Part shown: in pieces, positions 12,831-27,675 of the stretch
Position numbering within the stretch: the first letter of the stretch is position 1
How the letters are laid out: each line of letters opens with the position of its first letter
Assembly: GCF_019925205.1 (NCBI RefSeq)
Contig: NC_083562.1
Coordinates: forward strand, 15,066,001 to 15,130,000
Source of the DNA: Metopolophium dirhodum
Lineage: Eukaryota > Arthropoda > Insecta > Hemiptera > Aphididae
Direction of reading: 5' to 3'
DNA length: 64,000 nt
The notes under the pieces: generated by a model
Databases searched by the model: none
What the model was told of the DNA's origin: nothing
Seen by the model: the letters and a program-made list of their open reading frames with translations, nothing else
Made by a program: the position numbers and the translations under genes

Positions 12831-13860
12831 CCTCTATATTATACCAATATTATATACCACTGAACGTTTCAAACGAAATTTAATCTATGTAATGTTGTTT
12901 ACACCTTACTACCGCAGTTGTAGTACTCTCAACAGGAATCTTCGTTTTATTTTTAGGTGCATTTCATATTGCGAATACTGTGAATTCGTCTCGGCCTAAA
13001 TCACTGTTCTTGTAATATGATGATGGTATATAGGTATTCACAGTAATAATTCATGACGGCATTCTTTATATATTCAGTCATGTGAAATTAATTATAAAGA
13101 TTCATTGATATTATTGTACAATAGAAGTATTTCTTTTATTTTATCTCATAAGCTTCAACTACAGCGGGGTTATCAACTATATTAATTACTATTTAAATTA
13201 ATTTTTATAATATATACATATTTGGGTTTTTTTTTACAATGGATGCTCTTATTATTCATATGAATTAAGATTAGCCAGTTTATTAAAAATATATATATAT
13301 TATTTTGTAAACTAATTTATATTGTATGGTTTTACTTTATAGATTAATTTTATCAAAAAAACTTATATATTTTAAATTTAAATTTAATTTATATAAAAAA
13401 AACCATGTCAAAAACATATTTTACAAATATATAAAAAAACAATTTAATTTTAAATAAATATTGCTAATTTTATGTTCTAAAAATATAATATAGTATTATC
13501 ATTAGTATACATTAGTATGTAAGTAATGTATTGAATAAAATATCAGACTTATTAAAAATATATAATAATAAGTCTATAACTATAATATAATATGCAGTAA
13601 ATACATCATATTAAAAACACGTATGATTCTACAATATTATTATGAACTGCAAATTGCAATAAATATTATGAATTAAAACACTATAGTATTTATAAGTAAA
13701 CTATTAATTTCTAACTGTATTAACTTATTATTTGATAAATTATTTATGTTTTGAATATTTTAAAAAGTTTTTATATAAATATAATATGTAATGTCTACGC
13801 TCTTATCTAGTTTTATATAATTTTGGGTATTCGATAAACTTAGGTATATTATCTATAGTG
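12831..13860. other. AT-rich intron sequence, nothing recognised
   Basis: Long A/T stretches with no repeat end, splice-flanked open frame or RNA motif that I could identify. Confidence 0.6.
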
Positions 13861-15110
13861 TAATCGATTTTGGCACGTGCGTGTCAGCCATCAGAGTGGC
13901 GTAGCACACTGCACACCTGTTCGCCATTTTTGTTTTCCTCACCTCGCAGTGCAACTGTTATCGTGAACAATAGTATTAACCCTCTGGCTGCCAAACGTTA
14001 AACCAAGGTTTCTGACACTGTTGTTAATAATATATTATAAGTATCACGGAAGAGATGTTATCGAAATAGACTTCTCAAAGCCCCAGCCATCATTCGGAAT
14101 GACATCAGCTGTGACATCGATCGATGGTCGAGAGAAACTGCGGTTACCGAACGATGTATGTACAATAATGATGATTGTGTTGAGGAGATTTCAGTTTGAT
14201 TGCGCCGTTTGTCCATAGTAAAGCCTTTCAGTAATTAAATATTGGTCCACGCGCGAGTAAACCCTCCGAAAATAATCCCTTCCATCGCACTTTATCATCC
14301 CCTTGACTCGTTGTTGTTGTTGTAATAGTAGTAGTAGTAGTAGTAGTAGAGTAGGCCTGTACTTCCAGTATAATTGCATCTCAACGGTCAAATGTGATTA
14401 CTGTTTCCGGAGTGAGTTGAGTAGGTATCTTTAGATTTCAACACACCGTCACCGGCTTTTCAACGCTTGTGCCATCGGCTATAGGATAAATCAGTAAAAG
14501 CAGAAAAAAAATCCTTAAAAAAAACCTCATAAACAAAAAAAATAAATAGTCGGAAAGGCTTTTAATTTTTTTTCTATTATATTTCCATTTTGCTCGATAA
14601 TATAATATATAAATCCAGCGACCCTCTCTGCTTTCTATTCCTTTTGTGTCACTAATCATTATTGCTCGACTGTTTCCGGAGGACATTAAAAATAAAAGAA
14701 TTCCACTCGGCGAACTTTTCAAAAAGTCTCCTCCCACAAAAGCCTAGAGTTTTTAACGACGTGTATATACGAGCGCAAACAGTTTCCGGAGCACTGGGAA
14801 TTAAATTATACACGGCGTTGCTGCGTGGTATTAAACGCCCTGGGTAACCTAGAAAATAACGTTTTTATTCGACGGCAAGGCATTTGGTTAATCCTATCCA
14901 CCGGGGAGTCCCGAGAAAAAAATACAAATATATATAAATAGACGTATAATATGCTTGAGTGTCGGAAAAAATGCTCATTATATAGGGCCTATCCTCCGCG
15001 AACTGTTTGGTGAGACTTTACACGGATAGACCTTTGGACAACGGCCAACTTTTACCGCGCGTTTCGTTAAGTTCGCACATTTTGCATGCCTGGTGATAAA
15101 CGGAAAATTT
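13861..15110. promoter_or_regulatory. G+C-richer island with three GTTTCCGGAG sites
   Basis: The decamer GTTTCCGGAG occurs at 14403, 14672 and 14782 in the same orientation. CCGGA is the core of ETS-family binding sites. The island also holds the TAG microsatellite. Open frames on both strands lack family features. A regulatory role is inferred only from composition and motif clustering. Confidence 0.35.
14326..14349. repeat. (TAG)8 microsatellite, preceded by (TTG)4
   Basis: Eight TAG units follow TTG units at 14311-14322. Confidence 0.95.
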
Positions 15111-18100
15111 ATTTGGTGAAGTTTAGAGTGTAAAAAAGAAAAATAATAATAATAAAACCAGGAGATTTTTTTAGGGAAAAAAGGATTGAATAACGGCTTT
15201 CAAAATTGTTGCCTGTATTTATCGCCATAAACTTCAGCCATTCTTTATACATATTTTATAATGAAACCACGGTGTTCTGCTACTACTGCAACTATACGAG
15301 TGACTTCTTTTCGCTGGGTAGGTTATATTAATTTTTGTTTGCGTTATTAAAGTCGTTTGCTCAGGTATTTTGAATGGATAAAATACATAATAATAGTGGT
15401 GTGCTATACGGCTCTTTTATAATGGTATAAAATAATAATGGCGGACATTTCGAGTGACGACCGGGAATAATCATAAAAAAATGGACCAAACAAACATTAA
15501 TTAGCGGGGTTTTGAGGTCCAGTCCTAAACGTCATTAAAATATGCACCAAATATAGACATAAGTATGCGCTTGAAATGAACCCCATTAAATATATATATA
15601 TTTACTGTTAATTAATCCTATAATAATATACACAGTGACGTATGATATTAAAATAAATATAAATGTATTAATAAAATTGTATTCTATAGAAATCCAAAAT
15701 GATGCATATGTACCTATCATGTATAGTTAGGTACAAGCACTTTAATATATTATCGTAGTATACGAAACCATAATAATATTATAAAATGCGGCCTACAATA
15801 ATTTTATATTACTTTTATTTCATAATTAATATTATATATATATATATGAACATGAATTATTACAATAAATAAAAATACTAATTTCAGAAAATGTATACTT
15901 ACTAGGTATAGTATGATCATTGTTTATTGTGTTTAGTAAATAATTGATTATATTATTGATTATTTAAAAATTAATAATAGGTTATATTATATTCATTGGC
16001 ATACTGTTTACTATTGTAGTCATATCGATTATTTTAGATGTTATATCACTAATTATATCACTCATTTATTTGAAAATTATAATTTTTTTTTGAAATTTAA
16101 TTGCTTTACGTTTTTTCACAAATAGGTATTAATATAAATTAATTGTTTGTGATACCACCATCAACGTATCAACGTATCAATTTTTGATTCTATTAGACAA
16201 AGTTGAATATTTTACAATATACTAGTAAGAACGGCTACTGTTCGAACGATATTAGATCTTTATTTTTACACTTTTATTTTTTTATAAAAATTAAAAGTAT
16301 TTTGCGCCTGGTTATGATAATGAAAAATATACGAGGGGGTTGCCAATTATAATCAGAAATTGACGGTGGTTTCACCAATAACCATAAGAATTATAAAAAC
16401 AAGGGCAATAAGTATAATATTATAGAATTGCATTTATTACTCAAAAAGAAAATGTCTATGAAAGACAAACGTACCTAAATACTTTTCAAAATAATGAGTG
16501 TTAATTGTTGTTAAACGTGTTACCTGGATTTGTATATAAGATTATAATATTGTATACCTAATATATTATTAATTATTTGGTAGTGGAATAATTTTAGTGG
16601 GCTGTGTACTACCGTGCAAAATTCATGACGAGATTTGATATTTTTAAACATTATTTGAACATAAAGTTATCAAATTTTTATAATTCACCTTCTTCGCAAC
16701 TTTGCATATTATAATATCCTACGATTGTTTACAATTATTCTTGACCTTTTTAATCGCATACAATCGCGCCTTATTGTTGGTTTCTCTTTGTCACCATTTA
16801 CGCAAAACCCTTACTATACTTTTATTATCATACCTCAAAACTCTTGTCGTCTTTCTACATATTCATTACCCGTAACGACCTGTGCCATTCCAGAGAGCTT
16901 TTATACGTACTTTAAAATGTATATTACTTAAGTCATTTACTTCCGCCAGAATATCTACATTGAATCTTTCATGTATGCCATACATGCTCAATTTTTATTT
17001 TTATTTTATAAATGAAGAATAAATATTTAAATAAATCTACAGATGTAAAACACACTATACCTAGTTGTATATTTTGTATAATATGTTATATATAATATAT
17101 GCCTATATTAAATATACGTTAAAATTTCTCAATTATAGTTCATAACAAAAACTGTAACTGAAAACGTACATAGTAAATTCTCTAACCGACTTATACAATA
17201 ATTATCTCTATATTATTAAAAGGTACAAAGACTTTCAAAGAATGATATTCTGTTATTTAACTCGTTTTAATTTTGACCATAAATTACATTTTGTTGCTGT
17301 TTTATTATAAGACCGATACATTTGTGTGTCGTATTTAATGTACCTACATTAAAAAATGTATTGAAACACAGATTTTTTTATTATTTGGTATTACTTAAAT
17401 GGGCCTATATAATTATAATATATTATATATATTACAATGTATAATACAATATTTATAAACTATTATACAGAAAATTAGTTTACACGTGTTACAATTTAAA
17501 TGCAAGTTATACAAAATATTAATCTATAGTGAGTAAATCATATTTAAAATAATATTAAACAGGCGCAATAATTGTCTTTGGTCACTGTCATGCTTTAAAT
17601 TCATTTTACATTGTAATCTTATTATTTATGACATTTGTGTATTTTTTATTTAATTTTGTGACTGATTGATTACTGGTGTAATCATGTGTTTGCAATATAT
17701 TGTTTCTTTCTATCTTGTTTATGATACCCTATTTAATGCATTCTGGTTTTGTGTCGGGTGAAATTCATAATTGTAAATATCAAGAATGTGATTTTCGTGA
17801 TGAGTTTTCCAATTGAATGCATTTCCAACAAAACGATATAAAAAAATTCCTTACCCTTCATATATAATATATATATATATACTTATATGCAATAAAATAC
17901 ACACAGACACAATGTAGAAAAACAAATTTATTAAAAATAGTTCCTGTTTTAATAACATATATTTTTGCACTTGAATTCATCAAAATAATTTTTTAAATAG
18001 TTTTTATTTTTTGGTTCGTACGATTTTTGGTTGTTTATATTATGTTTATGTCATGTACCTACTCATGTTTTTTTATATTGGTACATAGTTTTGATTTCAT

Positions 18101-20640
18101 ACCTAGACGGAAAATATCAGCATTTTTCATACACACATATAAAATATGAATAATTTATATAGTAGGTTTTATTTTATTTTATTTTACAAATATTCGTTTG
18201 TATTTATGTGAATAAGTATGTTACTTTCAACACTCGGCATAACAAGTAAAAAGTCTGCGTAGAATTATTTAATACGAACTAGGTCAAACATTGTATATTT
18301 TATGCATATAATTACGAATATGAAATTTATATTGCATGTATATTGTATATAATATTCTAGATATGTATGTATTGTATTATACATATATACCCGTACTTAC
18401 TTAAATAAAAGTATTGCTATCAATTTGTCAAAAACTTTTTTTTTATTTTAACAAAAAGAATTATTGCACATTTTCCAAAGTAATATATGATTATTATTTA
18501 TAAGTGATAATTTGTCTTATTATATAATCACAAAAAATAAATAATGATTATCCATTAATGACAACAGCTATAATATAGTAAATAGATTTCCCATTTTAAC
18601 ATTATTCTTCCATGCCATGTCACTCATATAGGAATTAAGAATAATAATAGTTTAACTAATTATCAAATTATATTTATTGAATTTTTTTTCGATAAATTTC
18701 CATATTTAATTAATATTTACTGATGTATCGACCTGCTTGTTTAGGTGTATTCCATGGCGTTATCTGCAAAGCCATTCCAACGAAAGACTTTTGAATTATT
18801 CCTGTGTTTCTCCTAATGGAATGGGAGGGGGTCTGATAAATTACTAATTACTAGTTCTGTAAGTAGTAGTAGTTAGATGGTACATAATATACTACATAGG
18901 AGAAATCGCACTCTAAGGGAAACCATTTGAATGTGAAGTCTGCCGTAAATCAGTTTTTCCGGTATATTTTTCCTTAGAATAATGCGTTTTTGAAAATGTA
19001 AACGATTGTTCTCATTTTGTTTCATTCATAAAGTCCTTGAGATGAAAAAAAATACTAAAGAGACGCAAAAGAGTAGTACACGTTGAAGTCCCTGAAGACT
19101 TAATGACTTATAATATATACCTAGCATTTTATAAAAATTTATGTGTGATATTATGCTGGAATATATTTTAACAAGAAGATGCATACTCTCTTCTCCCAAT
19201 TTAAACACTGCATATAAGTAACTAAATGCATATCTTAATATATTATTAATTGTTTTTACTTTGCTAATGTTTACTATCCATATGCGATTGTTTAAGAACT
19301 TATATATAATATTTAATATTGCCAACAATATAATTAACATTTCACCGTATTCTTTTTTATATTTAAATATTTAATAAATATGTGTGAATATGTCATAACG
19401 TATTCTATGAATAATTTTTTTCTTTTTTAAATATCAGTTTCTCAAAAATGATCCCCAGTTATCCGAAATAATATAATACAATTATAAAACGTGCTATTAG
19501 AGCAAGTGATCAGCTCTAAATACGTCATGGTCTTTTATCGTCATTTTGTACGCGGCACACAGTAAATATTTACGTGTAAAGTCAAAACATGCACGCACAC
19601 ATAATGTGATCGAGCAAATTACTCATTTTCACTGTATAATAAGGGTGTGGTATTTTTTTTTGTATACTTATAACATTTATTATAAAACCAATTTTTTTAA
19701 AAATATTTTTATATAAGTACTTTATATGGGTTATTGATTTCTGGGTTATTATTTATAATCACATTTGAATAGAAATGAAATTTCAGTAGGTAGTTAACCC
19801 GTTTATTAAATATTATTATTTATTATAATTTATAAATAATAATAGTAAAATTGCTCAATTACATTTTTCTATAGAATTAGAATAATATTATAAAATATGT
19901 ATAAACTATTGTGTGATTTATAAAAATCGAGCTTCGAATGAGTATAGTTGATTAAAATTTAGTTAACTTATTACTATTATTCTTAAACATTTATTAAAAT
20001 ATACAATCTGTAAATCTATTTAAAACATGCATAATCATTTATTAGAATTTAAAGTTTAAATGAGTTGTTGGAAAAAATATGATCGTCCACTACGTTGCTC
20101 ATCAAAACTTTATAATTCTTCTTATAACTAATTATGAATTAACTTATAGTACAAAATTCAATTTTATTTATTGGAATTCTCAGAAAACAATTTTGATTCA
20201 GAATATGAAATTAAAATGTATGCTGTTGATTCAAAAAAGTAAAATAATACAACAATAAAATTGTATTCTTTATATCAATTTAAATTATTTGAAAAAATAA
20301 TATTTCATAAAAGTTAATACTTTTCAAGATATTGAATGTTTACCATTACAATAATCTCCCTGTATAACCAATATTTACCTATGTACGAAAGTTTTCCAAA
20401 AACTATTCTGCTCCAAGAAATAATTTTGATTAGGTTAATTTAGTCTTAATAAGGATTGCTATTTAAAAGAAAAATATGGAATTTTACAAAAATTTAATTT
20501 AAAAATAAGTTCTTACACAAATATTATATAGATTAATATATTTTTAAAATTTTAAAACAAAAGTTGTTTGTGAATATTAGTTTCAAGTTAAAAAAGTATG
20601 TTGTTTATATATATCAACTACACACACACACTAACACACC
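15111..20640. other. AT-rich intron sequence, nothing recognised
   Basis: About 5.5 kb of AT-rich DNA with short AT microsatellites (for example 15834-15846 and about 17868-17880). No coding exon or transposon end could be supported. Confidence 0.55.
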
Positions 20641-20990
20641 ATAAATCTTGTTGAATTGCCTGTGTTACGTGAGAGCATCGCAAAAACAGAGATTATATAA
20701 CGTCATTACGTCGCCTTTTCTAAACGGTTTTTCGTGTTTTTCTCGCCACTCGACGATAATTTTCGGGGGGCGCACGCGCGTAAGGCGTCAGCGATGACGG
20801 TGGCTACAACAACGTTTATAATATATTTACCGTATCAGTTAAACTCACTATAACACTGACTACCCGAAGCCAAACGTAATAATAATAATGCTATTTTTGT
20901 TATCACTTTATCAGCTCTAGCGTGACCGACGTGCATTTTTCTTAAACCTTATCGTTAAACCTACCTTGGAGACATAATATAATGAGTCGT
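20641..20990. promoter_or_regulatory. G+C-richer island with CRE-like half sites
   Basis: The island contains ACGTCATTACGTC (two CRE-like half sites) and a GC-rich GGGGGGCGCACGCGCG segment, in contrast to its AT-rich flanks. The function is inferred. Confidence 0.3.
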
Positions 20991-21479
20991 AGCTCATGAT
21001 CCACATAGAAATACACACATTTTTCATTAATAAACATCAGCTGTTGTTGCCATTACTTTATTATTTATTTATTCGTATACCTATTTATCATTATGAGTAT
21101 GATAAAACGTCTTTGTTTAAAAAAATTGATAGTTTTTTAGAATATATAACAATGGTAATGATGTTGACGGTTCTGGTCCTATAGATATGGGGAGGTTTAA
21201 TTTAATTTACTTTGGATTTTTGGTTGCCCCATTTTATGTTTACTATTATTTATATTTTTTTTTTGTTTAACTTAAATTACAATATTAAGTTGTAATGTCT
21301 AGGGATGGTCTGGCAAGTTTACAGTCTTCATAGTTTAATAATTATAATATTTTATCCCACACAGATAATCATTATCCACACGTTCTGGATTAGCAAAACT
21401 CTATTCAGACTAAATTTCCTGCATATTTTGTACGATGAAAATATGTAATACCTAAGAGACTTATTTTATATTTAAAATG

Positions 21480-22400
21480 CAAGTTGGTGGCTGCTTGCCA
21501 ACACCACCGTTGTTTCGCCTGATGACACCAGTTCAGAGTCCTTATATTCAGTGTAATACACAAAGTACCACAGAACCTTGCACTTACTTATATTATAATC
21601 CCAATGTTTTCGTTATCGATCGTCTTAGACCTTAGAGTCTACAGAGCACCGTCTTCTAACAAGTATGTCGAAAAAGTCTGGTTTTAGTAGCTGCCCTGCG
21701 GGATCAAAAGTAAACCCGCCAAGAAAAAAAAAACCCACATCAAAGTATTGTAATATGCAATATATGCGTATATATCCGACGTCGCACCGTTATGGACACT
21801 CGGGGTTTTCAAACACAATAAGCAATATCGCGGTAGTATGCTGAAATCACGAGGGCGCCGTTATGGACGAATATAATGTTAATACAACATGTTTTATATG
21901 CATTCGTGTACATTATGTGAACCTATTCTCCACTCTAGACCCTTTCAAACGCTCCTGATTGCCACTATACCAGGGAGCAGTATGGCCATTATACAGTGCC
22001 GACGAATCACGATATTACGGTAGAAAATTACAGACAGAAATGTATAATCTTATTTTTTACGGTGATTCTGGTCGTCTAGCTATTCTGGTTTAAATGCGTT
22101 ATGCCCGTAACTTGCCAGTGACAAGTCGTCCATGTGGCGGCTCTAGGGTTTAATTTAGAAAATATTAATCAAAAAATTAATAATTTTGAAACAATAATGG
22201 TCGTACTAATGCAATGTGAAGTATTTTAGAGGTCACTTTCGGTCGTCTGCTCACATAAAATCACCGTGGTAAAATTATGTACAGCTACTAGCATTGAGAC
22301 GATATTACTCTGAATACAACAGTTGTAAATAAGAATTCAACCAAATTAGAGTATTATAAATAAGAGAACCCGAGAGTCCCTATCCTAAAACCACGTACGT
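21480..22400. other. Mixed-composition block, possibly old repeat plus island
   Basis: The composition is more balanced than the surroundings. The word CCGTTATGGAC occurs twice (about 21788 and 21862), and the candidate MITE 22059-22267 lies inside. No open frame was recognised. Confidence 0.3.
22059..22267. mobile_element. Candidate small MITE (about 209 bp)
   Basis: ACGGTGATTC at the left faces AATCACCGT at the right, as terminal inverted repeats of about 9-10 bp. The flanks TTTTTT and GGTAAAA give no clear target duplication. The interior is richer in G+C than its surroundings, with the word GGTCGTCT near both ends in direct orientation. No coding capacity is seen. The call is tentative. 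Confidence 0.3.
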
Positions 22401-24980
22401 ACTAAGCGTATTATATAGTGCACTAAGCAAAAATATAAGATAAGGACAATAACGAAAATAATGGGAATTTACAACTAAATGATATAGTATACTAATATAC
22501 TATTATATTATAAACCATGATAATAAAAGCATATAATATATTAAATTAAATTGTATAGTAGGTACTTATTTGCCTGTTATTTTTATCTATTTTTTTGGAA
22601 TTTGGGTGAGGCATGGCCCTCCGAACATCCCTTCACTAGTCTAGTTGTATAAATATTATTAATAAATAATAATACATAGGTACCTACCTAAAATATTATA
22701 TTTTTATAGTTATTGTATAACTATTACGATTAGTTATAACTGGTCTAGTCAGTAACTATAATGGTCAAAATATCAATACCTGCCGTCTGTGTACGCGAGT
22801 ACATTTTGTATTATCTGTGTCTGTAACTTGATATGTGTCCATCTTATATGGTAAGTAGTTCTAATAAATGCGTATTGAACTTCACCAGTATAGTACATAA
22901 TAATATAGTAACTAGTAACACAAAACAACTGTCGTACAAATTGCTGGACAGTAATTACATGTGATGTAGTTAATATATAGGTAATAATAATAATAATAAA
23001 ACGAAATACAAAATAACGAATTAATGCGCGCAGAGTATGAGGGTTGGTCGATGAAAAACTGAAGCTAGAATTTCAAGTGTATCCCGGGGGGGGGGGGGGG
23101 CATTTTAAGAAGCCAAACAGTGCATAAGATATAATAATCGCGTTATTAAGGGGACAGCACGTGGACTTGCATATTATATGATTGGACGAGAGAGAGAGTA
23201 TAAGAGAGGTATGAGTGGGTGAGTGGGTATGAAATACGAAACTCTCCAGTTCAATCGTATTACAAAATATATAGACATATAGTGGAATAATGTTAGGGCA
23301 GTCATGTATTCGATTGTGTACTAAATCATAAATGATTAATGTCATAATATATCGATGTAGAATAAACCACGTGAAGCCACAATACTTTAATTTGATCAAA
23401 TCTGTACTACAGTTGTGCTATTAATTATAACTAAATTCTGTAGATACAGAAAATAAAAATTTTTTCATAAAATTACATTCAAATTTCCGAATAGATAATG
23501 TGCTTAATCACATACAATTTGGAAATTACTATAACTATGTACATACAATAATATTAATATGCCAACTACTGATTTAACGAAACACTTGTACAGTTAATTT
23601 AGCAATACAAATAAAACATTTCACAAGTGCGTTAACTTATCTGCCCTGACAATATTATAATATTATTATTAATCGAATCCTGTCTGGTACATGGTGGCGG
23701 AGGTGGTGCGAGACTAACGTCAATGACAGATCGGCGGCGGCGGCAAGAGGCGACAACATAATTACAACCCTTTAAGCTGGTCCGTTGTGTTTTTATTTTA
23801 AAATAAAAAATGACGGCTAAGTATTAGTGTACAACAATGCAGGTCGGGTTGGCTTCTGTGTAACAGACATATATTATACAAATAGGTGCGATTATTTTAT
23901 ATTATTATTATATTGTATTAGCCATTAGGTAGGTATATAATATACATTTATCCTTTTCAATCGGCCTTTTGTACTGAAGCGAGTTTTATCAGACAAAAAA
24001 AAGTATGTAGGTACTATGTATATATTATATTTCACTAACGTTTTGTTAATACCCGGAGCCCCTTTGACGGGTTTCGTTTTATATATTATGCTACGTTAAT
24101 ATCCACGTTAATATACGCTTATTGGTCGCTATTGCGAAACAATAAGCCGTTTGAAAAATCAAACGTAGATATATCGGAATAAAATTGATTATCGCACAAT
24201 TGAATTTACTAAATATAAATATTTTAAATGCGTATGATTGAAAACTCAAATAGTATCTCTATACTATACAATACTATAATGTACCTACATACCTAATATT
24301 ATATCATACACGTTGAAAATCATTGTATTTTACCACGTCATTGCTGCAGTTGGCGAGACTACGTGTGTCCGTTAAATTAAATTAAATTATAAAACTACTA
24401 TTTAAATTAAAACATTTTCTATCAAACCGTTAAACATTTAATATGTACCGTGTATTTATAGAATCCATCGATGTATTAAAATAAATAATAATATGTAGGT
24501 ACATAATTGATACATTTGAATGATCGAATTTGTAATTGTTATTATGTGTAGGTATGTATTCAATTTAGCTACCTATTATGAAAAATTAACCTGGTATGAT
24601 TTGAAAGAAAATGGAATACGTAGGTTTTGGGTGCTAAAAAAAAACCACTTAAATCATTGTTAAGCGAATATATTTTGTTATATACTATTTACTATACATT
24701 GAATACTTAAAATATTACAATGGTTGAGTTTAAATAAAATATATAATTATTAAGTTTATAGATAACAGTGTCCAGACTTCAAGGCAATAATAAATAAATA
24801 AATAAAAATTAATAATTATATTAATAGGTACAGTATACCAATATGGAGGTAAATCTAATATTTGAGTGTAACCTTATAAAAAGATTATTAATGACAGTAA
24901 AAACCTAAATTCAAACTATTCACAGACCCTAAATATCGGGAATACTTATACGGTTATGCTCTCAATTATTATATTACAAC
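22401..24980. other. AT-rich intron sequence with a small GC island at 23640-23790
   Basis: The small island has GGTGGCGGAGGTGGTGCG and CGGCGGCGGCGGCAAG segments. The poly(G) run at 23086 and GAGA-rich sequence near 23190 are the other landmarks. No gene was recognised. Confidence 0.45.
23086..23100. repeat. Poly(G) run of 15
   Basis: A homopolymer G run in an otherwise AT-rich context, prone to length error in assembly. Confidence 0.95.
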
Positions 24981-25620
24981 GTCAACAACTATAAAACGTA
25001 TGCTACCGCAAAATTTGTTTTCGGGTTTAATATTATATTTGAGACCACTGTGCGCTGGCGATAAGTGAGCCACAGGTTCCTGATATCTTGAAAACGATTT
25101 ATAGCACGATGCTTACGAAAACGTCCGTACCAAATCAAACAAATGTATGTGCACGGAACAGCGCGAAATATGGAAACAGGAACCACAAGTGTATACGAAG
25201 GAACGACAAACGTTTCGCTATGGCGCAGCATCGTTAGAAATAATTGATGTACAGTAGGGAGTAGGGACCGATCACTTATTGAAGGCCGTCCCACATATTA
25301 TTTATTGTTACAAAATGCCATCAGGGGACGATCGCTCAATGGAAAAAAGACGGGTCTTTGGATATTTCCGATAGGTGCTAAAATATATCTAATATTATAA
25401 TAATATTTAGACATATAGATAGTCCCTAAAATAATATAGAAACTCTATAAGAGGCACCACCTCAACGAAGTCATCACGAGCGACGTATCATCAGACACCA
25501 CATTAATACGCGCAATCGCTGACCGCTAGGGTTTGATCGAGAACCCGGCGATGACCGCTATTTCCTCAGATTGACTTACCGACGATGGAAATTATCGTAA
25601 TTATCTACTCGCTTATATAA
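24981..25620. promoter_or_regulatory. G+C-richer island in intron 1
   Basis: The block is less AT-rich than its flanks and has an unrecognised minus-strand open stretch at 24989-25294 with no family motif. It may be a conserved non-coding element or a decayed repeat. Confidence 0.25.
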
Positions 25621-27619
25621 TATAATATAGGTACTGTATGATTACTGATTATGTGTTATCTGCACCATGGTCACCAAATGTATATAGATAGGTACTGCGT
25701 CCTACTATCCATACTAAGGTTTATGTGGATGTGTTTTCCGTTTGTCAGATTTAATGGAAAATAGTGATGGCGCTGACCATTTTTTCCACATTTTAAGCTG
25801 AGTTCATACTACATCGTGCCATGTATAGATAACAAAATGTTAGTGACACCTACTAGTTGAATATAAGACTGACTAATTAAAAATATTATAACGTAGTACG
25901 ATATTATACTCGTGAGGAATAACCACTAACAACAAACATTTTCAGAGATAAATTAATCTGAGATAAGTGGTGGTTACTGGCCTAAGTAACATAACATTTC
26001 CATCTTGATGTTCATATTTCGATCAAAGTATCCAAACGTTTAAGTGTCGCCGTTCACAAGTGCGTAAATATAGTGTGTCCGGGTCCCAACATATATTTTG
26101 TGAATCGAGTCCATAGAAATAGAAATTATATAATTTATTTTCTTATGCCTTATGCGTGATATTATTACTGAGTAGAACAGTACGGTAAAAAAGAATACAA
26201 TTTGTAGTTAAATATACACAAAAGCATTTATTAAATCAACTTATTTTTTTAATGGCCGTCCTGACTCTTGGTGTAATAACACAAAAATAATTAATTATAC
26301 AATTTTTTTCGAGTATGCTCTACTTTTCAGTGAATGCCATATTTTATTTTTTATAAAATTGGTGAACGGGGATTTTTGTCATGACTTTGTGTCCGCAATC
26401 GATAATATAGTAAATATACTTACCTATTGGATTAGGTATTTGTCTACCGCTAAAACGATATGCTCGGATATAGGGATGGTTGAGCATATTATTAAAATTC
26501 CATAACGTTTTCACTATAAAATCTATTCTTATCTGTATATCACCAATGGTCATTGTATAAAATGACAAATAGTTACTAAAAAAAAAAGCTCCAATAAAAT
26601 TATAGCTACTATATTTATTGGGCATATTATTATGTAAGTCATACAAGCTTGGTGGATAGCCCATTTAGAAATTTCGAAACTATCACGTCTAGACGAAATA
26701 AAATAAATATTATAGCTGTCTTGTTAGGTTTGAACAATGCATTCAATATTATAATTATATTCCGTCATCTGAACGCGAGATAAGTGTATTGTTATTGCCA
26801 TCCATGTGTATTACGATAACTACCCGTATTTCGTATAAAATATATAAGTAGGAATGTATCAGTGCAGCACTCAGTATATATTAACTAATATGTCACATTC
26901 TCGGTATTAAACATTCAAATGATTTGTTATTGTTTAAAAAGTAAAAAATTATTTGTTTTTCTTTTAATCTTACTGTGTAGAGTTATTTCATAATCACGGT
27001 TTTATTTTTAAATATCCAAACTTTGTACGAGTATTAAAGTATTTTTAATTCAATCCCTGCATAAGAAAAACTTTATTCTAATATACGAAAATATTAAAAC
27101 ATATCGACAAATGTTTATATGATTGAATTTGTAACTATACGTTTTACTTTTATATTGACGCTTAATATGTTTTAGCTTCCTACGAGAATAATTAACAAAA
27201 CACCAGAGTCATTATGATTAATTATCATGGTAAATTATGATTTATATTCTAGCATAGATAATATTCCAATAATAAACAAGCTGTACAATTATGGATCTAG
27301 TGAGTTCCCCTTATCCATGCAACTATATTTAGCCATTAATGCAGAATTGTTCTTTAAATTTATTGTCACGAATCACATAAAACAGTATATTATGTAAGTA
27401 TGCAATGCTATATTATTATACATACTAATTAACCGAGGTATTTCTAAAAATCTTCACTTTTGTAGGAAATTCTTTAAAAATATGATTTATAATAATGATT
27501 AATATTGCATTCAAAAGGAAAAAAATCTTATAAAATATTCGTAAGAAACCATTGTGAATTTTCAGCATCTAATTTTCTTTGTAAAAAAATAGGTTTTAAC
27601 TATACCTTGTCATTGAGTT
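25621..27619. other. AT-rich intron sequence, nothing recognised
   Basis: No repeat end, open frame with family motifs or strong palindrome was found. Confidence 0.55.
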
Positions 27620-27675
27620 GGTTTCAGTTATGAATGTGTTACATTTGAACTCAATAATAAATTATTGTATATGAC

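Noticed and set aside
24989..25294. A 101-codon minus-strand open frame
   Set aside because: No recognisable domain; the open length is explained by lower AT content in an island.
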